64,000 nucleotides of DNA from Psychroserpens luteolus (GTDB lineage: Bacteria; Bacteroidota; Bacteroidia; Flavobacteriales; Flavobacteriaceae). The position numbers and the translations under genes were made by a program. Of this stretch, positions 1-9,236 are shown in pieces (positions within the stretch are counted from its first letter, which is position 1; each line of letters opens with the position of its first letter). The notes below the pieces were generated by a model, which saw only the letters and a list, made by a program, of their open reading frames with translations, was not told the origin of the DNA and ran no database searches. The stretch spans positions 62,001 to 126,000 of the forward strand of contig NZ_JAHVXI010000003.1 of the NCBI RefSeq assembly GCF_021032705.1, written 5' to 3'.

Positions 1-59
1 CAAAAACTGTCAAGACTCTTTTTGAAACCTATCCTAATATTGTAAAACCGATAGAATAA
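1..59 (+). CDS. 3' end of an unidentified gene (partial)
   Basis: The third plus-strand frame is open from the left edge and encodes an 18-residue tail ending in FETYPNIVKPIE before a TAA at 57-59. The residue mix looks like a normal protein C-terminus and the frame would converge on the minus-strand gene ending at 92. Too little is visible to name a product. It could also be a chance open stretch, since only 18 codons can be read. Confidence 0.4.
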   Translation, partial: KTVKTLFETYPNIVKPIE

Positions 60-91
60 TTAAAGTGCCACTATTTAAAGTGAACCTGCCA

Positions 92-511
92 CTAGTAATC
101 ATCACTAACTTTTATTTGATAACCATCTATTGGATACTCTTTTCCATTAAAAGTAGCTTTAGCTCTAAAGAACAAGGTGTCATTTACTGTTCTAAGCATC
201 TCTACTCTTAGTCCTCCATTTTTATCGATAGCTTTATCAATATCTGTAATACGCTTTGCAGGCGTTTTTTCAACATTCGTTTTTAGGATGTAATTACAGT
301 CATCAATCCATTCAATATCCAACACCATAAAATCATCTTTTGAGATGGATTCGAATTGAGATGTTTCAGATCGTTTTAGAGTTGACACAGGAACGACATC
401 AGTAGCAGGAATAATAAAAGTGCCTGTTTTAAATTCTTTACATTTTAATTCTTGTCCGTAAGACATCACGCAAATAAACAGTAACAGAGCTAGACTTATA
501 TGTTGTTTCAT
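92..511 (-). CDS. small secreted protein of unknown function
   Basis: 139 residues. The first 19 or so form a signal peptide (hydrophobic LALLLFICVMSYG, then Q at the likely cleavage site), so the product is exported, probably to the periplasm. The mature part is about 120 residues with no transmembrane segment. It contains the pair DIEWIDDCNYIL and KATFNGKEYPIDGY, which suggests a small beta-rich domain. I do not recognise a family. It starts 13 bases after the end of the upstream methyltransferase gene, so the two are probably co-transcribed, although no functional link is evident. Confidence 0.75.
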   Translation of the reverse strand: MKQHISLALLLFICVMSYGQELKCKEFKTGTFIIPATDVVPVSTLKRSETSQFESISKDDFMVLDIEWIDDCNYILKTNVEKTPAKRITDIDKAIDKNGGLRVEMLRTVNDTLFFRAKATFNGKEYPIDGYQIKVSDDY

Positions 512-524
512 TATTTTAGTGTAT

Positions 525-1685
525 TTAGTTATTCATATACTTACCCTTCTTACTTCCTTCGTACATAACGTATTTCACAAAACGGGACTCCAATTTAGCA
601 TTAAATAAATGAATTTTACGTGAAGGACGCAAACCAACATGTTTTAAAGCATCTAAATTAGACGTAATAAACCACGCGTCTGTTCCTGGATATCCTTGCT
701 TTAACGTGTCTCCTATTTCTTTATAAAACGTTTCCATATCAATATCTAAGCGTTCTCCATATGGCGGATTAAATACCATATGCAATTTATTGTCTCCTGC
801 TTTTTGTGTCTTAAAAAAGTCTTCATGCTGAATAGTAATAAACTCATCTAAATGCGCATTTTTAATATTAGCCTTCGCTTTAGACACAGCACTTGGTGAT
901 TTATCGTAACCAATCATTTTATGATGAAAGTCTCTAGTTTTACTAAGCAGAGATTCTTCAATTTTTTCAAACAGATCTACATCCCAATCTTGCCAGCGTT
1001 CAAAAGCAAATTCTTTCCGCATCAAATTTGGAGGAATATTACAAGCAATCATTGCTGCTTCAGCTAAAATCGTTCCACTACCACACATGGGATCCATAAA
1101 ATCTGACTGTCCGTCCCAACCTGAAAGCATCACTAAGCCTGCTGCCAAAACCTCATTAATTGGTGCGATATTGGTTGCAGATTTATAACCGCGTTTGTGT
1201 AACGACTCTCCAGACGTATCTAAAGAAATAGTGCATACTTGACGATCTATGTGCACGTTGATTTTTAAATCAGGAAAGCGCAAGTCTACATTAGGACGTT
1301 GCCCGTCGGTACTCCTAAATTTATCTACAATGGCATCCTTTGTTTTCAATGCTACATATTTGGAATGCGTAAATGCTTTAGAATGCACAGTAGCATCAAC
1401 AGCAAGACTACCTGTTGGTTTTAAATGTTTACTCCAGGACATTTTATAGACTTGATCGTAGAGATCTTGCTCGTTTAAAACACGGAATGTTTTTATAGGT
1501 TTTAAAATTTTAATAGCAGTGCGCAATGCTAGATTAGCTTTGTACATAAACCCCTTATCACCAACAAAACTCACATTTCTAACGCCTTTTTTAACTTCCA
1601 TTGCGCCTAATTGAATGAGTTCTCGCTCCAATAAATCTTCAAAACCATACAAGGTTTTTGCAACCATTTTATAATTATTCTCCAT
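525..1685 (-). CDS. THUMP-domain class I SAM-dependent RNA methyltransferase (RlmL N-terminal-like)
   Basis: 386 residues. The N-terminal ~155 residues match a ferredoxin-like plus THUMP RNA-binding module. The remainder is a Rossmann methyltransferase of the UPF0020 family. SAM-binding motif I is DPMCGSGT at residues 198-205 and the amine-methylating motif IV is NPPYGERL at 306-313, the NPPY type used for N2-guanine or N6-adenine methylation. The layout matches the N-terminal half of E. coli RlmL (23S rRNA G2445 m2G) without the fused RlmK half, which is the usual form in Bacteroidota. The cytosolic substrate is therefore probably 23S rRNA; the exact nucleotide is an inference from the family. 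It diverges from the gene at 1777, with a candidate back-to-back promoter between them. Confidence 0.9.
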   Translation of the reverse strand: MENNYKMVAKTLYGFEDLLERELIQLGAMEVKKGVRNVSFVGDKGFMYKANLALRTAIKILKPIKTFRVLNEQDLYDQVYKMSWSKHLKPTGSLAVDATVHSKAFTHSKYVALKTKDAIVDKFRSTDGQRPNVDLRFPDLKINVHIDRQVCTISLDTSGESLHKRGYKSATNIAPINEVLAAGLVMLSGWDGQSDFMDPMCGSGTILAEAAMIACNIPPNLMRKEFAFERWQDWDVDLFEKIEESLLSKTRDFHHKMIGYDKSPSAVSKAKANIKNAHLDEFITIQHEDFFKTQKAGDNKLHMVFNPPYGERLDIDMETFYKEIGDTLKQGYPGTDAWFITSNLDALKHVGLRPSRKIHLFNAKLESRFVKYVMYEGSKKGKYMNN

Positions 1686-1705
1686 GCTGTACGACTAATA
1701 GATTG

Positions 1706-1724
1706 CAAAAATAAAGTATTTTTG
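1706..1724. promoter_or_regulatory. divergent -7 elements in a perfect inverted repeat
   Basis: The sequence CAAAAATA-aag-TATTTTTG gives a Bacteroidota-type -7 box (TAttTTTG) on the plus strand at 1717-1724 and the same box on the minus strand at 1713-1706. They face the divergent genes starting at 1777 and 1685. No good TTG -33 box was found at the usual 17-23 base spacing on either side, so the assignment rests on the -7 matches and their position. Confidence 0.45.
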
Positions 1725-1776
1725 TGGCTTAGAAGAAGATTTAAAAATGAGATTCTTATTTAACTAGAAAGTTAAT

Positions 1777-2508
1777 ATGACAAAAGACACACAACATTGG
1801 TATGCTTCATGGTTTGATACGCCATTCTATCATATTTTATATAAAGATAGGGATCACAATGAAGCTCAGGTGTTTATGGATAATCTCACAGAATACCTCA
1901 ATATCCCAGAGCAAGGAGATATCTTAGATTTAGCTTGCGGAAAAGGAAGACACTCTGTATATCTCAATAGTTTGGGTTACAATGTCACTGGTGTAGATCT
2001 ATCTGAAAATAGTATTGAGTTTGCAAAGCAGTTTGAGAATGACACACTTCATTTCGAAGTTCATGATATGTGCAAACCTTACAGAAAACAATTTGATGCT
2101 GTTTTTAATTTATTTACCAGTTTTGGATATTTCGAAAATGAAGAAGATAATCTAAGAACCATAGAAGCTATAAAGGCCAACCTCAACGAGTTTGGATTTG
2201 GTGTAATCGACTTTATGAATAGTGATTATGTGATTGATAACCTTGTTACTGAAAATGTAAAAACTGTTGAAGGTATCGATTTTCATCAAAAAAGAAGTCT
2301 TAAAGATGGTTATATAGTTAAGAATATCTCTTTTTCTACTGAAGGTGAAGATTTTCAATTTCAGGAACGTGTAAAAGCATTTACCCTAAACGATTTTGAA
2401 GCGCTTTTTGAAAAAGCAGGTGTATACTTATTAGACGTTTTTGGAGATTACAAGCTTAGAAAGTTTCATGATAAAACATCTGAGCGTTTAGTCATGGTTT
2501 TTAAATAA
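1777..2508 (+). CDS. class I SAM-dependent methyltransferase
   Basis: 243 residues, a single Rossmann methyltransferase domain. Motif I reads ILDLACGKGRHSVYL at about residues 49-63, followed by the acidic ribose-binding GVDLSENSI. The domain is of the Methyltransf_11/25 small-molecule type, and the sequence does not reveal the substrate. It has no signal peptide and is cytosolic. It is the first gene of a tight run: the ZIP transporter starts 5 bases after its stop and a DUF4268 gene 5 bases after that. The ATG at 1777 is preceded by a candidate -7 box at 1717-1724. Confidence 0.85.
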   Translation: MTKDTQHWYASWFDTPFYHILYKDRDHNEAQVFMDNLTEYLNIPEQGDILDLACGKGRHSVYLNSLGYNVTGVDLSENSIEFAKQFENDTLHFEVHDMCKPYRKQFDAVFNLFTSFGYFENEEDNLRTIEAIKANLNEFGFGVIDFMNSDYVIDNLVTENVKTVEGIDFHQKRSLKDGYIVKNISFSTEGEDFQFQERVKAFTLNDFEALFEKAGVYLLDVFGDYKLRKFHDKTSERLVMVFK

Positions 2509-2513
2509 TATAA

Positions 2514-3188
2514 ATGAATACATATTTATTTCCAGTATATGCGGTAGTGTTAGGTATTATAGTTGTTGTTATTTTCAAACAACAGAGAAATACTTATACC
2601 AAATTACTTCTATCGTTTAGTGGTGCTTTTTTATTAGCACTCACACTTTTTGATTTATTACCCGAAGTCTATGAGCACTTAGAAGCCAAGCAAACAGGGT
2701 TGTTCATTATGTGCGGAATCTTATTACAAATCATTCTTGAGTTTTTCTCTAAAGGTGCCGAGCATGGTCATGTTCATATCCATAAAAATGAAACCGCATT
2801 CCCTTGGCTTTTGTTTATAAGCTTGTGTATTCATAGTTTTTTAGAAGGATTCCCAATTCATCAGCATAACGATATGGTTTATGGTGTACTTGTACATAAA
2901 ATCCCTATTGCCATATTGTTGACGATGTTCTTATTGCAGTCTAGTTATAGTAAACTTCAGATGGTTATCTTCTTAACTGTATTTACAGTTATGACGCCAT
3001 TAGGAACTTATATTTCTAACGCTACAAGCATTAATACCGAATACCTCAACATGATAAATGCTATTGTGATTGGTATATTCTTTCATATTTCCACAACTAT
3101 TTTATTTGAAAGTAGTGAAGGTCACAAATTCAATCTTTCAAAATTAGTGGCAATTATTTTAGGTGTTGGTATTGCGTATTTGATCTAG
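2514..3188 (+). CDS. ZIP family divalent metal transporter
   Basis: 224 residues, nearly all in about seven or eight hydrophobic helices. ZIP signatures are visible: DLLPEVYEH in an early helix, the metal-site helix with HSFLEGFPIHQH, and the next helix with HKIPIA, corresponding to the usual HKIPE. A histidine-rich loop (EHGHVHIHKNE) lies just before the metal helix, as is usual for zinc transporters. It probably imports zinc or another divalent metal across the inner membrane. Isoleucine replaces the common glutamate after HKIP, so metal specificity may differ from classic ZupT. It is co-transcribed with the flanking methyltransferase and DUF4268 genes. Confidence 0.85.
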   Translation: MNTYLFPVYAVVLGIIVVVIFKQQRNTYTKLLLSFSGAFLLALTLFDLLPEVYEHLEAKQTGLFIMCGILLQIILEFFSKGAEHGHVHIHKNETAFPWLLFISLCIHSFLEGFPIHQHNDMVYGVLVHKIPIAILLTMFLLQSSYSKLQMVIFLTVFTVMTPLGTYISNATSINTEYLNMINAIVIGIFFHISTTILFESSEGHKFNLSKLVAIILGVGIAYLI

Positions 3189-3193
3189 TTTTT

Positions 3194-3622
3194 ATGTTTT
3201 CAAAGGAAGAAAGCCGTCTACTCCGCCAAGAATTTTGGACCAGTTTTGGAAAATCATTTCCAAGAAAGTGGATTTTATATGACACCAAAATAAAAGGATT
3301 TTCATTCAAATTTCATTTCGACACAAAGAAAGCATTGGTAGCTTTAGATTTAGAAGACGATTTAGAAAATCGTATTATCTATTGGGAAAAACTGCAATCA
3401 TTACAGTCTATTTTAAGAGAAGATTACTTACCTGAAGTTTACTTCGAAGAAGAATTCTACTTAGATAATGGTAAAGAAATCTCTAGAATCTATTTACCTT
3501 TAAACCATAAGGTATCTATTCACAATAAGAACTCGTGGCAAGAGGTGATGGTGTTTTTTAATGAGACTATGAGTAAATTTGAAGCCTTCTTTGAGGAGTA
3601 TCGTGATATAATAAGCGATTAA
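3194..3622 (+). CDS. DUF4268 domain protein
   Basis: 142 residues covering one small cytosolic domain. The sequence begins with a charged helix and has the features of DUF4268: FWTSFGKSFP near the start, WILYDTKIKGFSFKFHFD, and an acidic central YFEEEFYLDNGKEISRIY. The family has no established function; some relatives are loosely related to restriction-endonuclease-like folds. It follows the ZIP gene by 5 bases and ends the three-gene run. Nothing in the sequence indicates a catalytic site I can defend. Confidence 0.75.
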   Translation: MFSKEESRLLRQEFWTSFGKSFPRKWILYDTKIKGFSFKFHFDTKKALVALDLEDDLENRIIYWEKLQSLQSILREDYLPEVYFEEEFYLDNGKEISRIYLPLNHKVSIHNKNSWQEVMVFFNETMSKFEAFFEEYRDIISD

Positions 3623-3706
3623 TCACTTATGCTTTCGTTTCAAATTGAAGAGCTATTAAATTGATTAAAATTTATATCTTTAAGCATCAACCTAAAACAA
3701 AAGACT

Positions 3707-4078
3707 ATGAAACTCGGTGCATTTTCAATTAGCTTGGCCGTAAAAGACATTCACGCGTCTAAGGCTTTTTATGAAACCTTAGGGTTTAGTGTATTTGCTG
3801 GAGATCTAGAACGCAATTATCTCATTATGAAAAACGGAAACGCCTTAGTAGGTCTATTTCAGGGCATGTTTGAAAATAATATCCTGACCTTCAATCCTGG
3901 ATGGGATGAAAATGCCACTACACTAGAAGAGTTTGATGATGTAAGAGCCATTCAAAAACATCTTAAATCTCAGAATGTAAAATTAGAACGCGAGGCAGAT
4001 GAGTCGACTTCTGGTCCTGCAAGTATTGTAATGCTCGATCCTGATGGCAACGCCGTATTAATCGATCAACATGTTTAA
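3707..4078 (+). CDS. VOC (glyoxalase/bleomycin-resistance) family protein
   Basis: 123 residues, a single vicinal-oxygen-chelate domain built from two beta-alpha-beta-beta-beta repeats. The first repeat starts ISLAVKDIHASKAFYETLGF and the domain ends with DPDGNAVLIDQH. Members bind a metal and act on small molecules, or serve as antibiotic-binding proteins; the substrate cannot be read from sequence. The module GLFQGMFENNILTFNP is closely mirrored in the C-terminal domain of the protein at 19231-20106, so the two are paralogues. The last four bases overlap the end of the convergent hemolysin III gene. A weak -7 box (TAtcTTTa) lies at 3675-3682. Confidence 0.85.
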   Translation: MKLGAFSISLAVKDIHASKAFYETLGFSVFAGDLERNYLIMKNGNALVGLFQGMFENNILTFNPGWDENATTLEEFDDVRAIQKHLKSQNVKLEREADESTSGPASIVMLDPDGNAVLIDQHV

Positions 4079-4701
4079 ATAACGAAAAAGTACACCATGA
4101 AAAAGTGGCAAATGGCACCTCCTAATACAAATAAGTGCCAAATCACATGGTTATAAGGTATTTTATCAATGGCATAAAAAACGATTCCCACTGTGTAAAG
4201 CAGTCCTCCTGCAAATAACAAGTACAATCCGTTAGTGTCTAGTCTATCGGCTAAGGTAGAGAAGTCAAAAACAATTAACCATCCCATAACGAGGTATAAT
4301 AATGTGGAAAAGGTTTCGAATCTACCTGTAAAGAATAGTTTTAGAATTACTCCAAAAGCAGCAATTCCCCAAACCACCCAAAAGAGCACCCAACCTAAAC
4401 TGTCGGACAACATGATGAGTAGCACAGGTGTATAGGTTCCTGCAATAAGTAGATAAATGCTAATATGATCAACGATTCGAAAGTAATGCTTACGTTTATC
4501 CCCTTTTACGGCATGATAAAATGTAGAAGCCAAAAACAAAACAATAATTGAGATGCCGTAAATGATAACACTAAAGAGTCCGTAAGGTGTTTCTCCTTTT
4601 AAAAAGACAATGAGTAGCACCAAACCTGCAATTCCAAGTGCAGCACCAATCCCATGACTCCATGCATTTAAGCGTTCTTCTAGAGGCGATTGTATACGCA
4701 T
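4075..4701 (-). CDS. hemolysin III / PAQR family membrane protein
   Basis: 208 residues with seven hydrophobic helices. The PAQR metal-site residues are present: Ser and His in ASTFYHAVKGDK of helix 2, Asp in RIVDHISIYLLIAGTYTP of helix 3, and two His in HLFVLGGAICHF of the last helix. Bacterial members (YqfA/HlyIII) are inner-membrane proteins, suspected zinc-dependent hydrolases or involved in membrane fluidity; the hemolysin name is historical. The start codon overlaps the stop of the upstream DUF4294 gene (TAATG), which implies translational coupling. Confidence 0.9.
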   Translation of the reverse strand: MRIQSPLEERLNAWSHGIGAALGIAGLVLLIVFLKGETPYGLFSVIIYGISIIVLFLASTFYHAVKGDKRKHYFRIVDHISIYLLIAGTYTPVLLIMLSDSLGWVLFWVVWGIAAFGVILKLFFTGRFETFSTLLYLVMGWLIVFDFSTLADRLDTNGLYLLFAGGLLYTVGIVFYAIDKIPYNHVIWHLFVLGGAICHFFMVYFFVI

Positions 4702-5390
4702 TAGTTTTTAATTTCGGCTGTTGATTTATTCTTTAACCATTTATCAGATAAGTCGTAGTAATCGAATTCGATAGCTGGTTCTTGACGTTCTAGAATCCTG
4801 TCTTGAAACGCGCGTTCTAGGATATCTTCAATAAAGAAATCTTCTTTTATCTCCATTGGATTAAACTCACGTTTAAGAGAAATATCAAACAAGTTAGCTG
4901 TACTATTAAACCAAAAGGCTCGCCAACCACTGCGTAATTCTTTAATTAACTGAAATGTTGTTTTCCCAGTTTGTCGGTGAATTAATTTAACGAGAATCTG
5001 ACCTTCAGTTCGCGTGAGCTTTTTGAGCTCTGCAGAAAATTCATCTTCAATATACTTTTGAATTTTCTTTGCATAGCGTTTTTTATCTCTCTTTTTTTCA
5101 AGTGTTTCCAGACGCTGCTTTAAGGTAATCAAACGGTCGGCTGCCAATTTAGCATAAGGATATACTTTTAAAGTTTTTCGTTTTAAGATTAAGTACTGTC
5201 TACGTTCTTCTCGATCTGAAAAATTAATCTTATTAAGTACTAAAACTTCCTTTAGGTCTATAGCTTCTTTTACAATAGAGTCACCTTCTACATAGATATA
5301 CTGTACCAATGTAGAGTCTTTTTCAACAGGTTCAACCTGAGCGAAAAGACACAACGGAAAGCATATTAAAAGGTATACTACTAATCTCAT
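4701..5390 (-). CDS. DUF4294 family exported protein
   Basis: About 229 residues from the ATG at 5390. An in-frame ATG at 5414 would add eight residues before the signal peptide and is less likely, because MRLVVYLLICFPLCLFAQ is a complete signal sequence. The mature protein is charged and helical, with a core around YPYAKLAADRLITLKQRLETLEKK and TRTEGQILVKLIHRQTG that is typical of DUF4294, a Bacteroidota family of unknown function. It is probably periplasmic. The gene is coupled to the hemolysin III-like gene by a TAATG overlap. Confidence 0.8.
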   Translation of the reverse strand: MRLVVYLLICFPLCLFAQVEPVEKDSTLVQYIYVEGDSIVKEAIDLKEVLVLNKINFSDREERRQYLILKRKTLKVYPYAKLAADRLITLKQRLETLEKKRDKKRYAKKIQKYIEDEFSAELKKLTRTEGQILVKLIHRQTGKTTFQLIKELRSGWRAFWFNSTANLFDISLKREFNPMEIKEDFFIEDILERAFQDRILERQEPAIEFDYYDLSDKWLKNKSTAEIKN

Positions 5391-5498
5391 ATGTAAGTTT
5401 ACTGCCAAAACCATTCCATTTAGATCATCAAAATTAATTATTTGTTAGTTTATAAACCTTTATTTCGTGTTAATATTATAATTAAATTATACAAACAA

Positions 5499-5533
5499 AG
5501 AAAACCCATAAATGATTTATTTAAGGGTTTTCT
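5499..5533 (-). terminator. intrinsic terminator of the ABC/M1-peptidase operon
   Basis: A 9-bp stem AGAAAACCC/GGGTTTTCT pairs 5499-5507 with 5525-5533. On the minus strand the stem is followed by a T-rich tract (TTTGTTTG). It lies just past the stop of the gene ending at 5551, so it probably ends that transcript. Confidence 0.7.
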
Positions 5534-5550
5534 CAATTTTGTTAGTATTA

Positions 5551-8500
5551 CTAATTTATTTTCTGTCGGTTGTCGTCAGAACGTGTATCAATTAACTTAT
5601 TGTAAGGATCTACACCAACTTCGGTAGGTTTTTCATCAACAATAATAGACAGTCTATTATTAATCTCTGTGATTTTATGTTTCTTTAAATATAGGACACG
5701 TTCCTTTTTCTTTCCATCGATATCATCTTCGGTAAAAATACCAATATCGATATAATCTTTTAGTTGCACTGATAATAATGGTTTATCTTTTCCTTCTGGC
5801 AAATACGTAATTGAGTCTCTACCAACTTCAGAATAGTATCGTTTTCCTTTTTCATTATTTCGATATTTACTCACGTTAAATTCGATATCAACTTTATATT
5901 TTCCATTATCCATTTCAGTAGTAGAAGCACTAAGAACTCTATTATCGTATAGCGTAATGGTTTCAAACATATCTTTAATCACATACTGCAAACTATCTGG
6001 AGTGACTGCTCTAACATGATTGACCATATCTATTGATGTTGTATAAGGTGGTTCTTGAAATTTCACTTTCTCTACATAGGTTTTAAGTGCATTGTTAAGT
6101 ACATCCTCTCCAATATAATCGCTCAAAGCATATAACACTAATGATCCTTTTTGGTAACGTATATAACCTTGGCCATCATTGTACATTAATGGTTTTTCTC
6201 GTTTACTCTCAAAGGTTCTCGATGTTAGATAATCATCTAAGGCTTTCTTTAAAAATTTGCGCATTTGTTCTTTTCCAATTTCCTTCTCAAGAACTTTTAA
6301 TGATACATATTCCGATAAACTTTCAGACATCATGGTCGCTCCCAAAACATCTGCACCAATCACTTGATGTGCCCACCATTGATGCGCCACTTCATGAACT
6401 GTAATAGCATAAGTGTAATCTACACCTCCTTCTTCACTATCATCAACCTCGGCAATAAAACCTGCGTCGCCAGAAAAAGGGATTGTATTTGGAAATGACT
6501 GGGCAAACCCACCAGCTGGAAATTCTATAATGCGTAATTGTTTATGTTGATACGGACTAAAATTTTCTGTATTATAAGTCAATGATGCTTTCATTCCTCG
6601 CATCATTCTATCGAGATTGTATTCATGACCTTTATGGTAATAGATCTCTAAATCGACATCATTCCATTTGTCTCGTTTTACTTCGTATCTAGCAGAATTA
6701 AACGCATAGAAATGTAATATTTTACTATCCATCTTATAATGAAAATAACGGCGACCATCTTCTACCCATTCCTTCTGTAGGTAACCTGGAGCAATTGCGA
6801 TTTGATCTTCACTCGTGCTCACTGTAGCTTCAAAATCGACCCAATCACTATCCTTGGAAATATAGGTGTTCCCTAAGGCAGATGAATCACTTGGATGAGG
6901 TCGCAATGCATTAGGAGGTAGATCATATTTTTTTCGCGTTTTGTCATCTCTAAGTTCATTACTCCCATCATAACCCAAACTTGGAAATAACTGAAAATTA
7001 TTAAGAAATGTTCCATTTTCAATAACAGGAGAATTACGCCTTAAAATTGTATTAGGTTCATTTTTGACTGTAAAATGCAACTTCATGGTATCACCAGGTA
7101 TCAACGGACGCTTTAATTCATAAATATCAAAGTTGTACAAGGTATCTTCTAATACGAGTTGATTAGCTCTATCAAATTCAAATGTGCTTGGATAGCTATT
7201 ATGGTTTAAGAAAATACTATCTATTACTTGATCCGTTTTGTTGACCATGAGATATTCTCCAGACCCATTAAAATCTCTTGTCTTCGGAAAAATATCCAGG
7301 TTAGCTTTTACCGAAACTATTCTCGGTTGGGCAACATCTTGATATTTTTTATAGAGCTTCTCCCACTCTACACGTTGCTGCTCTCGCTCTTTTGAAGAAT
7401 AGCTTTCATTCTTAATATTTGTTTCGTGGAAAATTCTAAAACCTAAAGACAAAAAGCCAATAAGCAATACTAAAAATGTGATAGCAACTGGAGCTTTAAA
7501 CCTGGACTTTGCAATTTTAATACGTTCTTTAAACGAGTGTGGTAACCCTCTAACCCAAAACAAGCCAGCGATGACCATCAATACTAATCCTCCAAGAACC
7601 CAATAGCTTTTATACAGCAAGTAACGACCTAGGGAATCTCCATATCCATTCATGTCATTAAATCCAAACCCAGGGCCTTCGTTATATTTTAAAATAGGTT
7701 GTTCTATACCAGCTAAACTCAAGAATGGGATACCAATTGCAATAACCAATAAGACAAAGAGACCTAAATATGGGTTTCGAATCAAAGTTTGAATCCATAA
7801 CGCTAAGAAAGCCCAAATTACATAATTAATGAGTTTTAAACCGAATAATTCTTTAATGTATAACCCTATCTCAATATCATAATATCCTTTATATAATTGA
7901 AATAAAATTCCTGATATCATAATAACTGTTAACAACAGCATTTGCATTTTTACAATGGCAATAAATTTTGATAAAAACAGTGACCAATTTGGAATTGGAG
8001 TCACGTCCTCAATACCATTCATTTTTGCAATCTTACTACGATTGACTAACATTCCTGCGTATAAAAATGTGCAAATATTGATAGCAATTACAAATGCACC
8101 TCCGCCTTGTAACATACGCCATGTTCTAGGATATGATGGTGTTCCAAAAGGGTTTCCTAAGTCTGCAAGCGCTATTAATACGATAATAAGACCTACCAAT
8201 ACGATACTAATAAATGGCCAGCTCTTAACAATATATTTAAATTCTACATTAGATATTTTCCATGTGTTTTTTAGGTTTTGCAGAAAAGAGTAATCAAAAT
8301 TAACTTTAGGTAAATTAACTCTTGTAATACCTCCAAAATTGCGTTTTGTAGAACGTACACCTTGTGATTTTTTAAAGAGCGAAAATGTAATAGCATTTTG
8401 GCTAAACTTAAAGAATCTATATACCAAAGCAAACACAACTGAGGACACACCCAACCAAATCAAACGGTTATATATAATAACTTCTTTTATAGGGATATGC

Positions 8501-9204
8501 AGCTCATTTTGCTCTGCAACGGTCCAATACCTAGTATAATATTGCATAGCCGCTCCTCCAAAAGGGTCAGCCAAGGCAGCAATATATCTATGCTCTGGAT
8601 CTGATAAAAAGCTCTCGGCCACGCCTTGGACAAATAACAGTAAAATAACAGTTATAAATCCAGCCGCTATATTTCTTGTAAACGTAACAACTCCAAAAAC
8701 AATAGCCCCAAATAATAATATATTTGGTAAAATGAATACCCAATACGCATTAAAATAAGATTTGAAATCAAATGTAGTGATCAAATCAGGATTGGTTCCT
8801 GGCAATCGATACCCAATAAACATTCCAATTCCAATAGTTAATACAACACAAGTTACAATAAGCACTGCGCTAAAAAATTTGGCAAATAAATAGCTGCTTT
8901 TTGTAAATGGATATGAATATAAAATAGTATGCATATCACTCTTATAATCTCTATATACTGATACACCAATAATTGATGGAAATAAAAAGAAAATAAAAAT
9001 GGTTAATGAAATAAATAAGTTAGCAATGCCGAACGGTGAATTTACAGTTCTAGATGAACCGGTCGTAACTGTTAAGCTATCGAATATTCCTGCATTGGCT
9101 GCAGAAATAAATAGAGCCAAAGAAAAGAAAATTGCCATATAAATATAGAAGGCAGGTTTTTTTAACCAGTACTTCAATTCATGAAAAAATATAGTAGAAA
9201 ACAT
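5551..9204 (-). CDS. ABC-2 type permease fused to an M1-family aminopeptidase domain
   Basis: 1217 residues. The N-terminal half (about 1-590) has a dozen or more hydrophobic helices in two ABC-2-permease-like blocks. The C-terminal half (about 620-1200) is an M1 gluzincin peptidase with HEVAHQWW at 937-944. The third zinc ligand is probably Glu961 in the SESLSEY segment, one residue further on than the textbook HEXXH-X18-E spacing. Such fusions are common in Bacteroidota and sit next to their own ATPase, as here (32 bases downstream of the gene at 9237-10124). The peptidase domain should face the periplasm. Whether the complex transports peptides or is a membrane-anchored peptidase is unknown. 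Confidence 0.9.
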   Translation of the reverse strand: MFSTIFFHELKYWLKKPAFYIYMAIFFSLALFISAANAGIFDSLTVTTGSSRTVNSPFGIANLFISLTIFIFFLFPSIIGVSVYRDYKSDMHTILYSYPFTKSSYLFAKFFSAVLIVTCVVLTIGIGMFIGYRLPGTNPDLITTFDFKSYFNAYWVFILPNILLFGAIVFGVVTFTRNIAAGFITVILLLFVQGVAESFLSDPEHRYIAALADPFGGAAMQYYTRYWTVAEQNELHIPIKEVIIYNRLIWLGVSSVVFALVYRFFKFSQNAITFSLFKKSQGVRSTKRNFGGITRVNLPKVNFDYSFLQNLKNTWKISNVEFKYIVKSWPFISIVLVGLIIVLIALADLGNPFGTPSYPRTWRMLQGGGAFVIAINICTFLYAGMLVNRSKIAKMNGIEDVTPIPNWSLFLSKFIAIVKMQMLLLTVIMISGILFQLYKGYYDIEIGLYIKELFGLKLINYVIWAFLALWIQTLIRNPYLGLFVLLVIAIGIPFLSLAGIEQPILKYNEGPGFGFNDMNGYGDSLGRYLLYKSYWVLGGLVLMVIAGLFWVRGLPHSFKERIKIAKSRFKAPVAITFLVLLIGFLSLGFRIFHETNIKNESYSSKEREQQRVEWEKLYKKYQDVAQPRIVSVKANLDIFPKTRDFNGSGEYLMVNKTDQVIDSIFLNHNSYPSTFEFDRANQLVLEDTLYNFDIYELKRPLIPGDTMKLHFTVKNEPNTILRRNSPVIENGTFLNNFQLFPSLGYDGSNELRDDKTRKKYDLPPNALRPHPSDSSALGNTYISKDSDWVDFEATVSTSEDQIAIAPGYLQKEWVEDGRRYFHYKMDSKILHFYAFNSARYEVKRDKWNDVDLEIYYHKGHEYNLDRMMRGMKASLTYNTENFSPYQHKQLRIIEFPAGGFAQSFPNTIPFSGDAGFIAEVDDSEEGGVDYTYAITVHEVAHQWWAHQVIGADVLGATMMSESLSEYVSLKVLEKEIGKEQMRKFLKKALDDYLTSRTFESKREKPLMYNDGQGYIRYQKGSLVLYALSDYIGEDVLNNALKTYVEKVKFQEPPYTTSIDMVNHVRAVTPDSLQYVIKDMFETITLYDNRVLSASTTEMDNGKYKVDIEFNVSKYRNNEKGKRYYSEVGRDSITYLPEGKDKPLLSVQLKDYIDIGIFTEDDIDGKKKERVLYLKKHKITEINNRLSIIVDEKPTEVGVDPYNKLIDTRSDDNRQKIN

Positions 9205-9236
9205 AGTGTATTTTTTTAGATGTAAATAAATTTCAA

